Translations under genes and position numbers: made by a program
In this document: piece after piece, positions 23,709 to 33,159 of the stretch
How positions within the stretch are numbered: position 1 is the stretch's first letter
How the letters are laid out: each line of letters begins with the position of its first letter
Notes under the pieces: model-generated
Database searches by the model: none
The model's input: only the letters and a program-made list of their open reading frames with translations
Told to the model about the DNA's origin: nothing
Assembly: GCA_039000515.1 (NCBI GenBank)
Contig: JBCFYV010011135.1
Location: 9,550,642-9,614,641 of the forward strand
Origin: Timema cristinae
Taxonomy: Eukaryota > Arthropoda > Insecta > Phasmatodea > Timematidae
Direction: 5' to 3'
Length of the DNA: 64,000 bases

Positions 23709-24555
23709 CATCATTTATTCATTCATTCACATTTTTTAATGTTATCCTGCCATTTGTGTTTGGTCTTCCAAATGGTTTTGTTTACTTTGGTTTGCCAGTC
23801 AATACCCCGAACACGGTTCACATACACATTTTAACACACATAGAATAATATTTTGGCATTGTTGCCTTTATCAAACACAAAGAAGAAAGAGGGGAGTACA
23901 AATAACACAAACACTGGATTACTCCATTTTCCCCCCTGCGGGACGGGGTTTAGAATAGTCCCGCAGTAACCCCTGCTTGTCGTAAGAAGCGACTAAAAGG
24001 GGAGGCTTCTGTGCAGGACGTACCTCGTGTGGGACAAACCTATCCTATATCTTTCATTTCACATCATTTTCTTCTTCCTTCACTTTCCCCCTTTTTTTTC
24101 ACTCTTCCCCTTTCGCTTTATCTACCCTTACCTTTTTCTTCCTTTTCCCCACCGTTCATCCTGCACAGAGGCCTTTGGCCTTTCCGTTGACGACCTTGGC
24201 AACTAACCCGGTTCTTCTCTGTTTATATTGGATACCACTGCCTTGAGCTCCTAAATGAAAGTGCGCCGGTTGCAATACTTTAGTAGAAGGGCCTTAGGGA
24301 TGACAATAACCGGGTACCCTACTTTGGGAAAAGATCGGTTGCGTTCATGAGGGCCCGGACGTAAAATTGGCACTTTCCTACACCCACTTGCTGCGACGAC
24401 CTCTCTCTCGGCGATGCTCTATGCGAAGGTTGTCATGTCTAGCGTCGTATAGAGCCTCTCGCCGGGACAGTTAACAGGGCCATATGTGGTAGAACCAACT
24501 TGGATCACCCTGGGTCTACGATCCGAGTATTGTGTAGGTTGTCCCCAATCATGGC

Positions 24556-26106
24556 ATGGCCGACAACATTGTCGCCGCTGGCAACGTACTGCCAAACACT
24601 GCTGGCAACTGTCTGCCCGGCCCCTCGCAGGGTCGTAATATAGATAAGAGGCGGAAACGGGTAAGGCCGTCCAGCCCTTTAATTGAAAAAATCCAGGAAG
24701 TGGTGAGGCCCCAGCCCCGCTTCCTGGTAATGTCTCGAATAGAAGAAAATGAGAACCTCAGGCGTGTCAGCCCATTTGTCCTTGAAAGAGTGATTAGTGG
24801 AGCTGCCGAGTCTGGGGTTTCAATTAGAAAACTGCGCGATGGCACAATAATGATCCAGACCGAAAATGACCTTCAGACAGCGAAAATAATGGCAATAACT
24901 ACCATACCGTTGAGCCCCTCGAATCATTTAAAGGTGAAGGTGGAACCGCACAGGTTCCTCAATGTTTGCAAGGGAGTGGTCACTTGCTATGACCTCGACT
25001 GCGTAAGCATTGAGGACATCTGTGAGGAGCTTTCCCCTCAACATGTCACCGAAGTATATAGGATTACCATCAAAAGGAACGATGTAGTGAAGAATACTGA
25101 CAGTTATATCCTAACATTTGCCACTCCTTCCTTACCAAAGGAGGTCCGAGCTGGTTTCCACGTGCTTAGGGTCCGGCCGTATGTCCCCAACCCTCGGCGC
25201 TGTTTTCAGTGCCAGGAATTCGGGCATACGAAGCTGCGTTGCCGTGGTAAGCCAACCTGTGCAGATTGTGGACAGGAGGCTCATGAACAACCATGTGAGT
25301 CTCCTAAATTCTGCATTAATTGCAAGGGTCCTCATTCTGCCTGGTCTCGGTCCTGTCCGAATTGGAAAGTAGAGAAAAAAGTCCTGGCGATCCAAACAGA
25401 AAAGAAGATCCCTTATGCCCAGGCACGCAAAGAGTATACTGCACTACAAGCTCCGGTATTTCAAAGTTCCTACAGCCAAATTGTTAGCCAAAATATAAAT
25501 TGCCCTAACTGCCACTGCGCAGTTAATATTGCAAAGACTTCTACACGACCTGTGCCACTCGTCTCTATTCGAGACTCAACAAAAAAACCAGCATCAACTA
25601 TAGTGATGCGAAATATAGGACAGGTGGCGACACCCTCACAACAGTCGCCTCCACCACCTGTACCGCCGAGGAGACCCCCTCGGGTGGCAACCTCGGAACC
25701 CCCGGGCCCCCCTCGGGGAACTCCCCCGGGCCCCCCTCGGGGAACTCCCCCGGGCCCTCCTCGGGGAAATAAATTGCATGCGGCCACTGTTGAGTTGCTC
25801 ACTCTAGCCTCTGTGCCTCCAGAGGCCGGGATGAGTGGCGAAACAGGTGAGGCCGTAAAGGCGAGTCCCACTGGTGCCTTGAAGAAGGACCAGCGAGTGA
25901 CCGCCGAAATAAATATTAAAAAAGCGTCGAAGGCCTTAACAAAGCCTTCGCGCAAGGATCCGACTACCCAGTCTCTCCAAAATAAAGCGAAGCCTCTCCT
26001 GAAGCGGGAGGTCCAGGAGAGACTGGGAAAGGCAAGAGGACCTAAAAAGGCCCTCAACCAATTTTTATTATTAAGGGATAGTGACATGGATTGCGAGGAT
26101 AACTAA
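24556..26106 (+). CDS. LINE ORF1: Gag-like RNA-binding protein with three zinc knuckles
   Basis: 516 residues, uninterrupted. ORF1 proteins bind element RNA and form the particle needed for retrotransposition. An N-terminal region of about 110 residues precedes a conserved block ending 'VRPYVPNPRRC'. The knuckles run at residues 216-274: CFQCQEFGHTKLRC, CADCGQEAHEQPC and CINCKGPHSAWSRSC. A proline-rich stretch (about 365-405) contains three 8-residue repeats 'TPPGPPRG' encoded by a 24-bp tandem repeat. The C-terminus is Lys-rich. The start at 24556 is the second ATG; an out-of-frame ATG at 24551 overlaps it. Long antisense ORFs are shadows caused by its GC-rich codons. Confidence 0.92.
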   Translation: MADNIVAAGNVLPNTAGNCLPGPSQGRNIDKRRKRVRPSSPLIEKIQEVVRPQPRFLVMSRIEENENLRRVSPFVLERVISGAAESGVSIRKLRDGTIMIQTENDLQTAKIMAITTIPLSPSNHLKVKVEPHRFLNVCKGVVTCYDLDCVSIEDICEELSPQHVTEVYRITIKRNDVVKNTDSYILTFATPSLPKEVRAGFHVLRVRPYVPNPRRCFQCQEFGHTKLRCRGKPTCADCGQEAHEQPCESPKFCINCKGPHSAWSRSCPNWKVEKKVLAIQTEKKIPYAQARKEYTALQAPVFQSSYSQIVSQNINCPNCHCAVNIAKTSTRPVPLVSIRDSTKKPASTIVMRNIGQVATPSQQSPPPPVPPRRPPRVATSEPPGPPRGTPPGPPRGTPPGPPRGNKLHAATVELLTLASVPPEAGMSGETGEAVKASPTGALKKDQRVTAEINIKKASKALTKPSRKDPTTQSLQNKAKPLLKREVQERLGKARGPKKALNQFLLLRDSDMDCEDN

Positions 26107-26124
26107 ATATTATATTAACTAATT

Positions 26125-27360
26125 ATGACGCTACTACAATGGAATTGTAGGGGTTTTTATGCTCGTGTAGATGAAATTAAACAACAAATTTCTTCCCTGC
26201 ATCCTTCCATATTGTGTTTGCAGGAGACCCACTTCCGCCCAAATGACAACCCGATGCTTCGTGGGTACGATGTGTATCGTACCGACAAGCCTTTCTTTGA
26301 TCGGGCTAGCGGAGGTGTGGCTATATTCGCACGAAGCAATATATATCACACAAATATTAATATCGTTTCTGATCTCCAAGTGATTGCTGTCAGAGTCTCC
26401 CTCCCTTTGGAGGTAACAATATGTTGCATCTACCTCCCACTGGGAGAGCGTGTTCCTAAGAGGACCCTAGAGGCCCTCTTTATACAACTTCCCGCCCCCT
26501 ATATCATCTTGGGGGACTTTAATGCGCATAACCTGGTGTGGGGGTCCAATATTACTGACGCACGTGGGAGGATGGTAGAGGATATTCTTGTCTCGGGAAA
26601 CCTGGTGTTAATGAACACCGGGACCCAGACACACTTCTCTACCTTTAATGGTGTATCCTCTGCCATCGACCTAACATTTTGTAGTCCCGGGATCGCTGCC
26701 CACTTCCTTTGGGAGGTCCACTCGGACCTATGTGGCAGTGATCATTATCCCATTCTGCTCTCAACACTTGAAGATCCTCCCAGTACAGCGCGGATACCCC
26801 AATAGGTGCTAAAACGTGCTGACTGGGATAGATTCCGCGAGCTCGCTGTATTTGGTGAATCCCAACATCCTGACGTCGATATTAAGGCCGGGCATTTTAC
26901 TTCGACGGTCATCGCGGCGGCGAGGGCATCCATCCCTAAATCCTCGCCAAACCCGCGCCACCGTCCTGTTCCCTGGTGGAACGAGGAGTGCCGGCTGGCT
27001 ATTTCTAACCGTCGAAGGGCCCTACGTCTCTTTCATCGACGTCCTACTTCGGATAATCTGGAGTCATTCCGGATTCTACGTGCTAGAGCTCGCCGTATAA
27101 TTCGAGAAAGCAGAAGAGAGTCTTGGAGACAGTTTATTTCTACCCTTACTATTTCCACTCCCACAACCAAGGTTTGGGATCACATTCGTAAAGTACGTAG
27201 TAGCAAAAATACCATTTATAATATACCCGCACTTATGTCAAACGGTTCACTTGTCTCCTCCCCTATGAAGGTCGCCAATGTATTGGGCTCGATGTTCACC
27301 AATATTTCTAGCACTGCGAGCTACTCTAACGAGTTCGCGGTGCATAAGCGCAACATCTAG
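26125..27360 (+). pseudogene. LINE ORF2 part 1: endonuclease and linker, with premature stop
   Basis: It starts with ATG 18 bp after ORF1. The APE-type endonuclease that nicks the target is recognisable: 'LLQWNCRG' at the N-terminus, 'LQETHF' (about residue 32), 'LGDFNAHN' with the catalytic Asp near residue 131, and 'SDHYP' near 206. A TAG at 26803-26805 interrupts the frame, but the same frame continues from 26806 ('LKRADWDRF', then 'PVPWWNEECR..' typical of the linker) until TAG at 27358-27360, just before a frameshift. All visible catalytic residues of the endonuclease are retained, so inactivation is recent. Confidence 0.9.
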
Positions 27361-27374
27361 CGCCTTACTATTGA

Positions 27375-28475
27375 TTTTGGCCAAAGTCGGGGGAGGATTA
27401 TAACTCCCCCTTTACCAAAGATGAACTGACCTACGCCCTGTCCCAGGCCGGCAGCACAGCCTCTGGTCCAGACGACATTCATTACGAGATGTTGCGTCAG
27501 CTGCCCCCTGCCGGACAGGCATTTCTTTTAGACCTCTACAATAGTGTTTGGGAATCTCATCAGTTCCCCTCACTATGGAGGCAAGCAACCGTTATACCCA
27601 TATATAAAAATGGCAAGGATAAATTAGAGCCAACTAGCTATAGACCGATAGCTTTAACTAGTTGTGTATGTAAAATATTGGAAAAAATAATTAATAAGCG
27701 ACTTATATGGTATTTAGAATCCCGCAATCTGCTATCTAATATTCAATGTGGTTTTCGCCGTAACCGATCCACGGTGGATCACCTTGTCTGTCTAGAGACG
27801 GCTATTCGTGACGCTTTTCTCCATAAGCAGCATCTTCTGGCTGTCTTCTTCGATCTGGAGAAAGCGTACGATACCACCTGGCGGTACGGCATTTTGAAAA
27901 CACTTTTTAATTGGGGGTTTCGAGGAAACCTTCCTTCTTTTATATATAATTTTATGTCGGATAGACACATCCGGGTAAGGTTGAATAACACCTTATCCGA
28001 TGATTTAATTCAAGATAATGGGGTGCCTCAGGGTAGTATTCTGAGCTGTACGTTGTTCGCTATCGCGATAAATAGTATTGTGGACAACCTGCGCTCACCT
28101 GTTCGTTCATGCCTTTTTGTGGATGACTATGCAATTTATTGCAGTTCATCAAGTCTCCACAGGGCTGAACGACAGATACAACTCGCTGTAAACAATCTAT
28201 GGTTGTGGGCATCTCGTAATGGCTTTCGTTTCTCTGCGACCAAGACGACTGTCGTCCACTTCCATAGATTACGCGGAATACAGCCAGCCCCCAATATTTT
28301 AATGAACAACGTTGTTTTACCTGTCTCCGAGACCGTAAGGTTCCTGGGACTTTTATTCGATTTTAAACTAACTTGGATCCCCCACATCAAAGACCTGAAA
28401 GCGAGGTGTATCAAGGCATTGAATTTGCTCAAAGTGGTTAGCGGCCGGTCCTGGGTGCTGATAGGGAAACCTTGA
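27375..28475 (+). pseudogene. LINE ORF2 part 2: reverse transcriptase domain
   Basis: The frame is shifted relative to part 1 near 27362-27392, where 'CGGGGGAGG' is a likely slippage site. It is open from 27375: 'FTKDEL.YAL', then RT motifs in order: 'IPIYKNGKDKLEPTSYRPIA', 'GFRRNRSTVDHL', 'FFDLEKAYDTTW' (motif A Asp), 'NGVPQGSILSCTLF' (motif B), 'CLFVDDYAIY' (motif C, FVDD), and 'FLGLLFD'. The catalytic aspartates are intact. The frame ends at a frameshift in 'CCTGGGTGC' near 28455, where one G appears to be missing, giving a false stop at 28473-28475. Confidence 0.92.
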
Positions 28476-29815
28476 TGCGCCTGTATAGGGCCCTGGTCAG
28501 ATCTAAACTAGATTATGGGAGCTTTGTTTATGGCTCAGCTAGACCCTCGGCGTTAAAGATGCTAGATAGTGTCCACCATGCTGGCATTCGACTGGCTACT
28601 GGTGCCTTTCGTACCAGTCCAGTCGTCAGCATCTGTGCCGACGCCGGTGAGCCGCCTCTTTCTTACCGGCGGTCCTATCTTCTGGCATCTTACGTGTCGA
28701 AACTTCATTGCATGGCGCAGCATGTTGCCTATCGTCCTGTGTTTCATCCCCCTAACCGTGTCTTGTATGAAACCAAATGGCGTAGTACAAGGCCGGTTGG
28801 GATCAGGATGCTTTCGGTTTTCGACACGTGTGGGATAGTTTTGCCAAAGGCTATCCCCACATCCCCAGGTCGTGTTTCTCCCTGGAAGATACGCCTACCT
28901 CAATGCCATTTTGATCTTGCCAAGTTCCCTAAAGCGACCACCCCAAACTTTGTATATGAGAGGACCTTTAATGAGCTCCTCTCCACTCGCTTTCACGGAT
29001 TCGAGCGCATCTACACTGACGGCTCTAAATCTGGAGCCTCCGTGGGATGTGCTTTTGTTGTGGAAGGATCCAATTTTAAATTTGGTTTACCTAAAGAAAC
29101 CAGTGTTTTTACGGCTGAATTATATGCCATTTTTAAATCTTTGTGTTTTGTTTACCGAAGTAGTCACCGTTCTGTCCTCATCTGCACGGATTCCATGAGT
29201 GCTCTGTTGGCATTGTCCACTCTCTACTCCTGGAATCCCCTCGTGCAGATGATACATGAGCAAATTTTTAAAATTGATTCATTAATCACCCGGCTCGCCT
29301 TTTGCTGGATCCCTGGTCATGCTGGTCTTCCAGGAAATGAACTGGCGGACCAGGCAGCCAAGGAGGCAGCACGCCTGCCTCCGAAGGCGAGTCTGGGTGT
29401 CATGTTTTTAGATCTAAAGGGTTATGTTCGGCGTGGAGTCTTACGCACCTGGCACGAGCAGTGGGTCTCGACCCCTGCTCAGAACAAGCTGCGGTCCATC
29501 AGGGACGGTGTGTCGCGATGGCCCTCTTCTATACGAAAGTCTAGAAGAGAGGAGGTCATCGTGACGAGACTCCGCGTCGGGCATACTTCATTGACCCATA
29601 GTTTTTTACTTAGAGGGGATCCACCTCCAGTGTGTGAGTTTTGTGATACTCCCCTTAGTGTGCATCACATTTTGGTGGAGTGTCGCAAACTAGCCCCTAT
29701 CCGTCTGGCTCTTGATTTTAAAGGTGACTTACGTTTTTTATTACGCGATAGTGCGGATGGAGTTATTTGTTTACTCCGTTTTATACGCCAGGCGGATCTT
29801 TTTAATGCCATTTGA
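28472..29815 (+). pseudogene. LINE ORF2 part 3: RNase H and Cys/His C-terminal domain
   Basis: Continuous with the RT after the -1 frameshift near 28455. It starts in the RT thumb ('LMRLYRALVRSKLDYG') and leads to RNase H: 'IYTDGSKSG' (Asp), 'FTAELYAI' (Glu), 'LICTDSMSALLAL' (Asp) and 'WIPGHAGLPGNELADQAAKEA'-type motif (His, Asp), all key residues present. A C-terminal 'CEFC....SVHHILVEC' zinc-binding motif follows. RNase H cleaves the RNA strand of the hybrid during retrotransposition. The segment itself is undamaged; only its connection to the RT frame is broken. Shadow ORFs in other frames are omitted. Confidence 0.92.
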
Positions 29816-30169
29816 GTCACTTTTATAAAGTGGCTCTTTTGGATATTATCTCATATTGAGATCTTTTTAACGGTTTTATTACAATTTAACATGTTGTTTT
29901 GTCTTTTTAACGTATTATCATTTTAACATGTTTTGTCTTTTTAACGTGTTATATTTTAATATGTTTGTTTTGTCTTTTTATTGGAGTGATACACTTGTGG
30001 TTTTTTTTTAGCAGGTGTATCACTTAATTTATACCAAGAGTCCATTTGAGCACTCCTATGGAGTGTCTCAGATGGTGAATGTTTTATCTCTTTCCCCTAT
30101 GGGGATTTTATTATGTTTTTAATATATTTCAAGGCCCTAATGACCTAGATGTGTCGATGGGCCGTTAAA

Positions 30170-30173
30170 CAAC

Positions 30174-30205
<32 letters not shown>
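30170..30205 (+). repeat. (AAT)n tail of the LINE
   Basis: About twelve AAT units terminate the element immediately before the right target duplication. Such triplet tails are typical of I-clade elements. Confidence 0.9.
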
Positions 30206-30210
<5 letters not shown>

Positions 30211-30474
30211 CATTTTGAATTTAAAGATAAACTGTTAGAAACACATTGTGCCAACTGTTTTTAGTAGTAAAGATAAATTTCTTGGCTGTGGTTAGTATTT
30301 ATATAGACCCATTTAAAAAATAATAGTTATAATAAATAAGAAAATGAATAATAATGATAATACTAAAAATATATTTTAAAATAATAATATGAAAAATGTT
30401 AATCTTATAGAAAGAAACTATCTTCTGTTGAGGCCTGGTGGTAATCTTGATTTGGTAATACATTAGTGGGCCAG

Positions 30475-31670
30475 TTTCCACTGTCTAAGTTGAGAATTGT
30501 TGCACTGTTTGGGAAATGTTCTTAATATTTTGATGGTTTAGCAGGTTTGAAAGTCCTGGTTGTGAGTACCGGCATGGATGGGTACAGGCTTGTCCGGATC
30601 TTTGTGGTTTGTGTCAAAACGATGATTGTTCATTCACTGTCTGAGGGAATCTCTAGTAGGCCCTATATATTCTGCATCAAATGATTTGCACTGTAGTTGA
30701 TATATCAAGTTATTGGTTTTGCAATTGTAATAACCAGGGATTTTGTATTCCAGTTTGGTTACTTTGCTGTTGAAGGATGTAGTTGGTAGGTGGGTGGATT
30801 CCACATGTGCTGCAACGGGTGCTACTGCAAGGGCATGAACCTTTGGTAGTCGGGTTTTCTTCTCGGATTCTCTTGGGGTCAGGAAGTTTGAGTGGCCGTT
30901 TGAAAGTGACTCTTTGGGGTGAATTAAGAAGGTTTTAGGTTTGGGTTAAACTGGGTAGGAATTTGTAACCACTTCTAAGGATGGTGTTGATAAGTTGTAG
31001 ACCAGGATGGCATTGTTGTGAGAGGGATGACCTCAACTTTTTTGGAGGGTCATAGTCGTCCCTGGAGAGTGCTCTGGAGATTTGGTTCCCTATTAAAGGC
31101 TTGGGGTAACCTCTGCTTTGGAAAGCTGTGGAGAGTTGTTTACAATATTCAGTTAAATCATCGAGTTCTTAACATATCCGTTTGGCTCGGGTGGCAAGAC
31201 TGAATGGTAGAGCCCTTTTAGTGTTTGAAGGATGGCTGCTATGGTAGTGGAGGTATTGTTGGTGATTGGTGGGTTTTATATATACATTGGTGCGAATTTG
31301 GTTGGTTTCAAGGAACAAATTCACAACTAGGAAGGTAAGACTATGCTGTGATTTATTGTGGGTGAAGTTTAAGGGGCTGCAATTGTTGATATTATCTAGA
31401 AATATTTCCAAGGATTCTTCGGAGTGAGGCCAGATCATAAAAATGTTGTTGATGTAGCGAGTCATAGATAGGATTTGATGGGCTGAGAATGTAGAAAGCG
31501 TTCTTCTAGTAGTCCTATGTAAAGATTTGCTTATGAAGGAGCCATGCGTGTACCCATAGCTGTGCCCTTTATCTGTAGGTAGTGTTTGTCTAGAAAACGA
31601 AAATTGTTAAATTTAAGGATAATCTTAGCGAGCTCCACCAGGAAAGAAGTTGTAGGTTTCTACATGTTAC
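30475..31670 (-). pseudogene. Penelope-like element: RT and GIY-YIG endonuclease, decayed
   Basis: On the minus strand, from right to left: '[16 protein letters not shown]' (RT, about 31590-31540), 'TRYINNIFMIWPHSEESL' with the catalytic YIDD changed to YINN (31465-31410), 'FLVVNLFLE....RTNVYIKPT' and 'QYLHYHSSHPSNTKRALPFS'. Downstream come a Cys-rich stretch ('CPCSSTRC.TCGIH'), then 'LIYQLQCKSFDAEYIG.TRDSLRQ' and 'MNNHRFDTN', the GIY-YIG endonuclease. RT followed by C-terminal GIY-YIG is diagnostic of Penelope-like elements. Frameshifts, stops and the lost catalytic Asp pair make it inactive. It lies in intron 2 of gene 1, antisense. Confidence 0.85.
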
Positions 31671-31671
31671 T

Positions 31672-31858
31672 ATAGGTTCTCTCAGACAGCAAATGAACAA
31701 TCATCGTTTTGACACAAACCACAAAGATCCGGACAAGCCTGTACCCATTCTTGCTGGTACTCACAACCAGGACTTTCAAACCTGCTACGCCACCAAAATA
31801 TTAAGAGCATTACCCAAACAATGCAACCATTCTCAACTTAGACAGGGGGAACTTTTGA
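31672..31858 (+). pseudogene. Inverted partial copy of the Penelope GIY-YIG region
   Basis: The plus frame at 31693 reads 'MNNHRFDTNHKDPDKPVP' and 'GTHNQDFQTCYATKILRALP'. It is nearly the same as the minus-strand sequence at 30660-30475, so the two form a roughly 185-bp inverted repeat with about 1 kb between. Partial copies in inverted orientation joined to a full copy are a known arrangement for Penelope-like elements. The reading frame here is better preserved than in the other arm. Confidence 0.85.
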
Positions 31859-31904
31859 AACTTTTGAGACTAATTTGACTTTGACAAGGAAATATGACTT
31901 TAAT

Positions 31905-32870
31905 GCAGGAAAAATGTCAATAATTCTCTGGACTTCTGGAAAGAGAGAGAGATGCTTTTTCTTGCAGTTACCCAAAACACCTTTATACTCTGTATGTGTG
32001 AAATCGCAAAATGATTTGAGTGCCTCAGCTCATCCACAATAAATGTACAAATGCTGGAAAATCTTGTTAATTATTAACTGAAGATCAATAGGTAAGCAAC
32101 ATGCAGCAGTCTGCACATCATTATGTATCACGTGTGCAGGACAATCAATACCAATTATATTATTTCCAGTATTTTCCTGCATTTTAAAGTATAGATTATT
32201 ATTTCCCTTTCACTTTGCAGTTAAGTTCATATTTGTGTTATCTGCTGACAAGGCAATAACCTTTTCAAGGAGACCTAACTTCTGTAACACTTCCAACACG
32301 TAATAAAATAACAGTTCTGAAGTTTCACCACATAAATTAACTAATTCCAACATCTTCACACCTTTTTCTTTATCTCACCACCAAAGGGACTAACTTTTTG
32401 TACAAGTGGGTCGATGAGTCTATTAATACTGATATGAAACAAGCTTCTTTTAGCTCTTCATTAATCTGCTTTGTTGCGAATGGCGCAATAGCATTGGTTA
32501 TTATTGCCTTGCACTTTGTTTGAAAACATCTGAATTTATCATTGAAAAGTTTTTTTTACAGTGGCTGTTGTGAAGTCCATAGACTTAGAGCTGTGACTAT
32601 GTAAGCACAGGAGTGTGGAGAAAAAAAAAGAGCATTACTATAAATATTGCCAACATTTTAATAGAAATTGCTCAAAAATGTTTCATGGATGAGGCACCAG
32701 GAGTGTTACATGGTTATATATTAAAACACCGAATAAAATCCGTTATCCACAGATTTTTTTTACAGGAAGGACACTTAAAAAGCGGGACATTTGGAATAAA
32801 TTTGGGACACAGGGACATTTGATCAAGAAAATGGGACTGTCCCGGTAAAAACGGGATGAATGGGAATGCT
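31905..32870 (-). pseudogene. hAT-superfamily transposase remnant
   Basis: The minus strand reads, across several frames: 'SVLIDSSTHLYKKLVPLVVR', 'KMLELVNLCGETSELLFYYV', 'KVIALSADNTNMNLTAK', 'NIIGIDCPAHVIHNDVQTA', and 'LPIDLQLIINKIFQHLYIY'. This is the core of ZBED/FAM200-type hAT transposases ('D.S....KL.P..VRYF', 'CPAH..HN..Q.A.D.LPID.E..V.K....F'). The right end (32770-32870) has 'GGGACTGTCCCGG.AAAAACGGGA', a sequence I associate with such elements. At least three frame breaks are present. It ends about 220 bp before exon 3 of gene 1. Confidence 0.8.
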
Positions 32871-33086
32871 ACTCTAGTCATTATTTTCTCTTTTATCTCC
32901 CTTTTTGAAAATGGGTATTATTATAACTTCTTTCTATTCTTGTGGTAATATCTCATGGTTCCAAATGTGGCATAGCTATTTATGAATTTCTTTTACTAAC
33001 TTTTCACCACCTCCCTGTATTAACTGTTTCTATTGTATTATTATAATGAAGTGCATCTTTAAGAGCTATCATATTTATTGTTACAG

Positions 33087-33152
33087 GAGACACCTGATAG
33101 TCGTCAATTGGAAAGGTTAAATGGCACAATTGATGTATCAGGAATTCATGAG
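33087..33152 (+). CDS. Gene 1, exon 3
   Basis: A 66-bp exon between an acceptor ending at 33086 (TTGTTACAG) and a strong donor at 33153 (GTAAGTAAAT). It encodes 22 residues in phase 0 on both sides, 'ETPDSRQLERLNGTIDVSGI' + 'HE', and so links exon 2 (ending ...GSHE) to exon 4 (LPQETPLAL...) without a stop. It includes a T-P site and an RxxL-like 'RQLERLNG'. An exon this short is supported by both splice sites and by matching phase; being symmetric, it could be skipped without a frameshift. Confidence 0.7.
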
Positions 33153-33159
33153 GTAAGTA

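Larger units (their letters stand above)
23931..30205 (+). mobile_element. I-clade non-LTR retrotransposon (LINE), near full length, ORF2 broken
   Basis: The order is a 5' UTR of about 620 bp, ORF1 (24556-26106), ORF2 with endonuclease, RT, RNase H and a Cys/His C-terminus (26125-29815, interrupted), a 3' UTR and an (AAT)n tail. Flanks TACTCCATTTT (23920-23930) and TACTTCATTTT (30206-30216) are an 11-bp target duplication with one mismatch. An RNase H domain after RT, CCHC knuckles in ORF1 and a triplet-repeat rather than poly(A) tail are hallmarks of the I group (I/Nimb/Ingi-like). The 5' UTR contains 'CTGCTTGTCGTAAGAAGCGA', a motif I associate with 5' ends of such insect elements. It is inserted in the sense orientation in intron 2 of gene 1. 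Confidence 0.93.

Noticed and set aside
25470..26087. 205-codon minus-strand ORF
   Set aside because: It is antisense to the GC-rich 3' half of LINE ORF1, which has clear zinc-knuckle coding on the plus strand.
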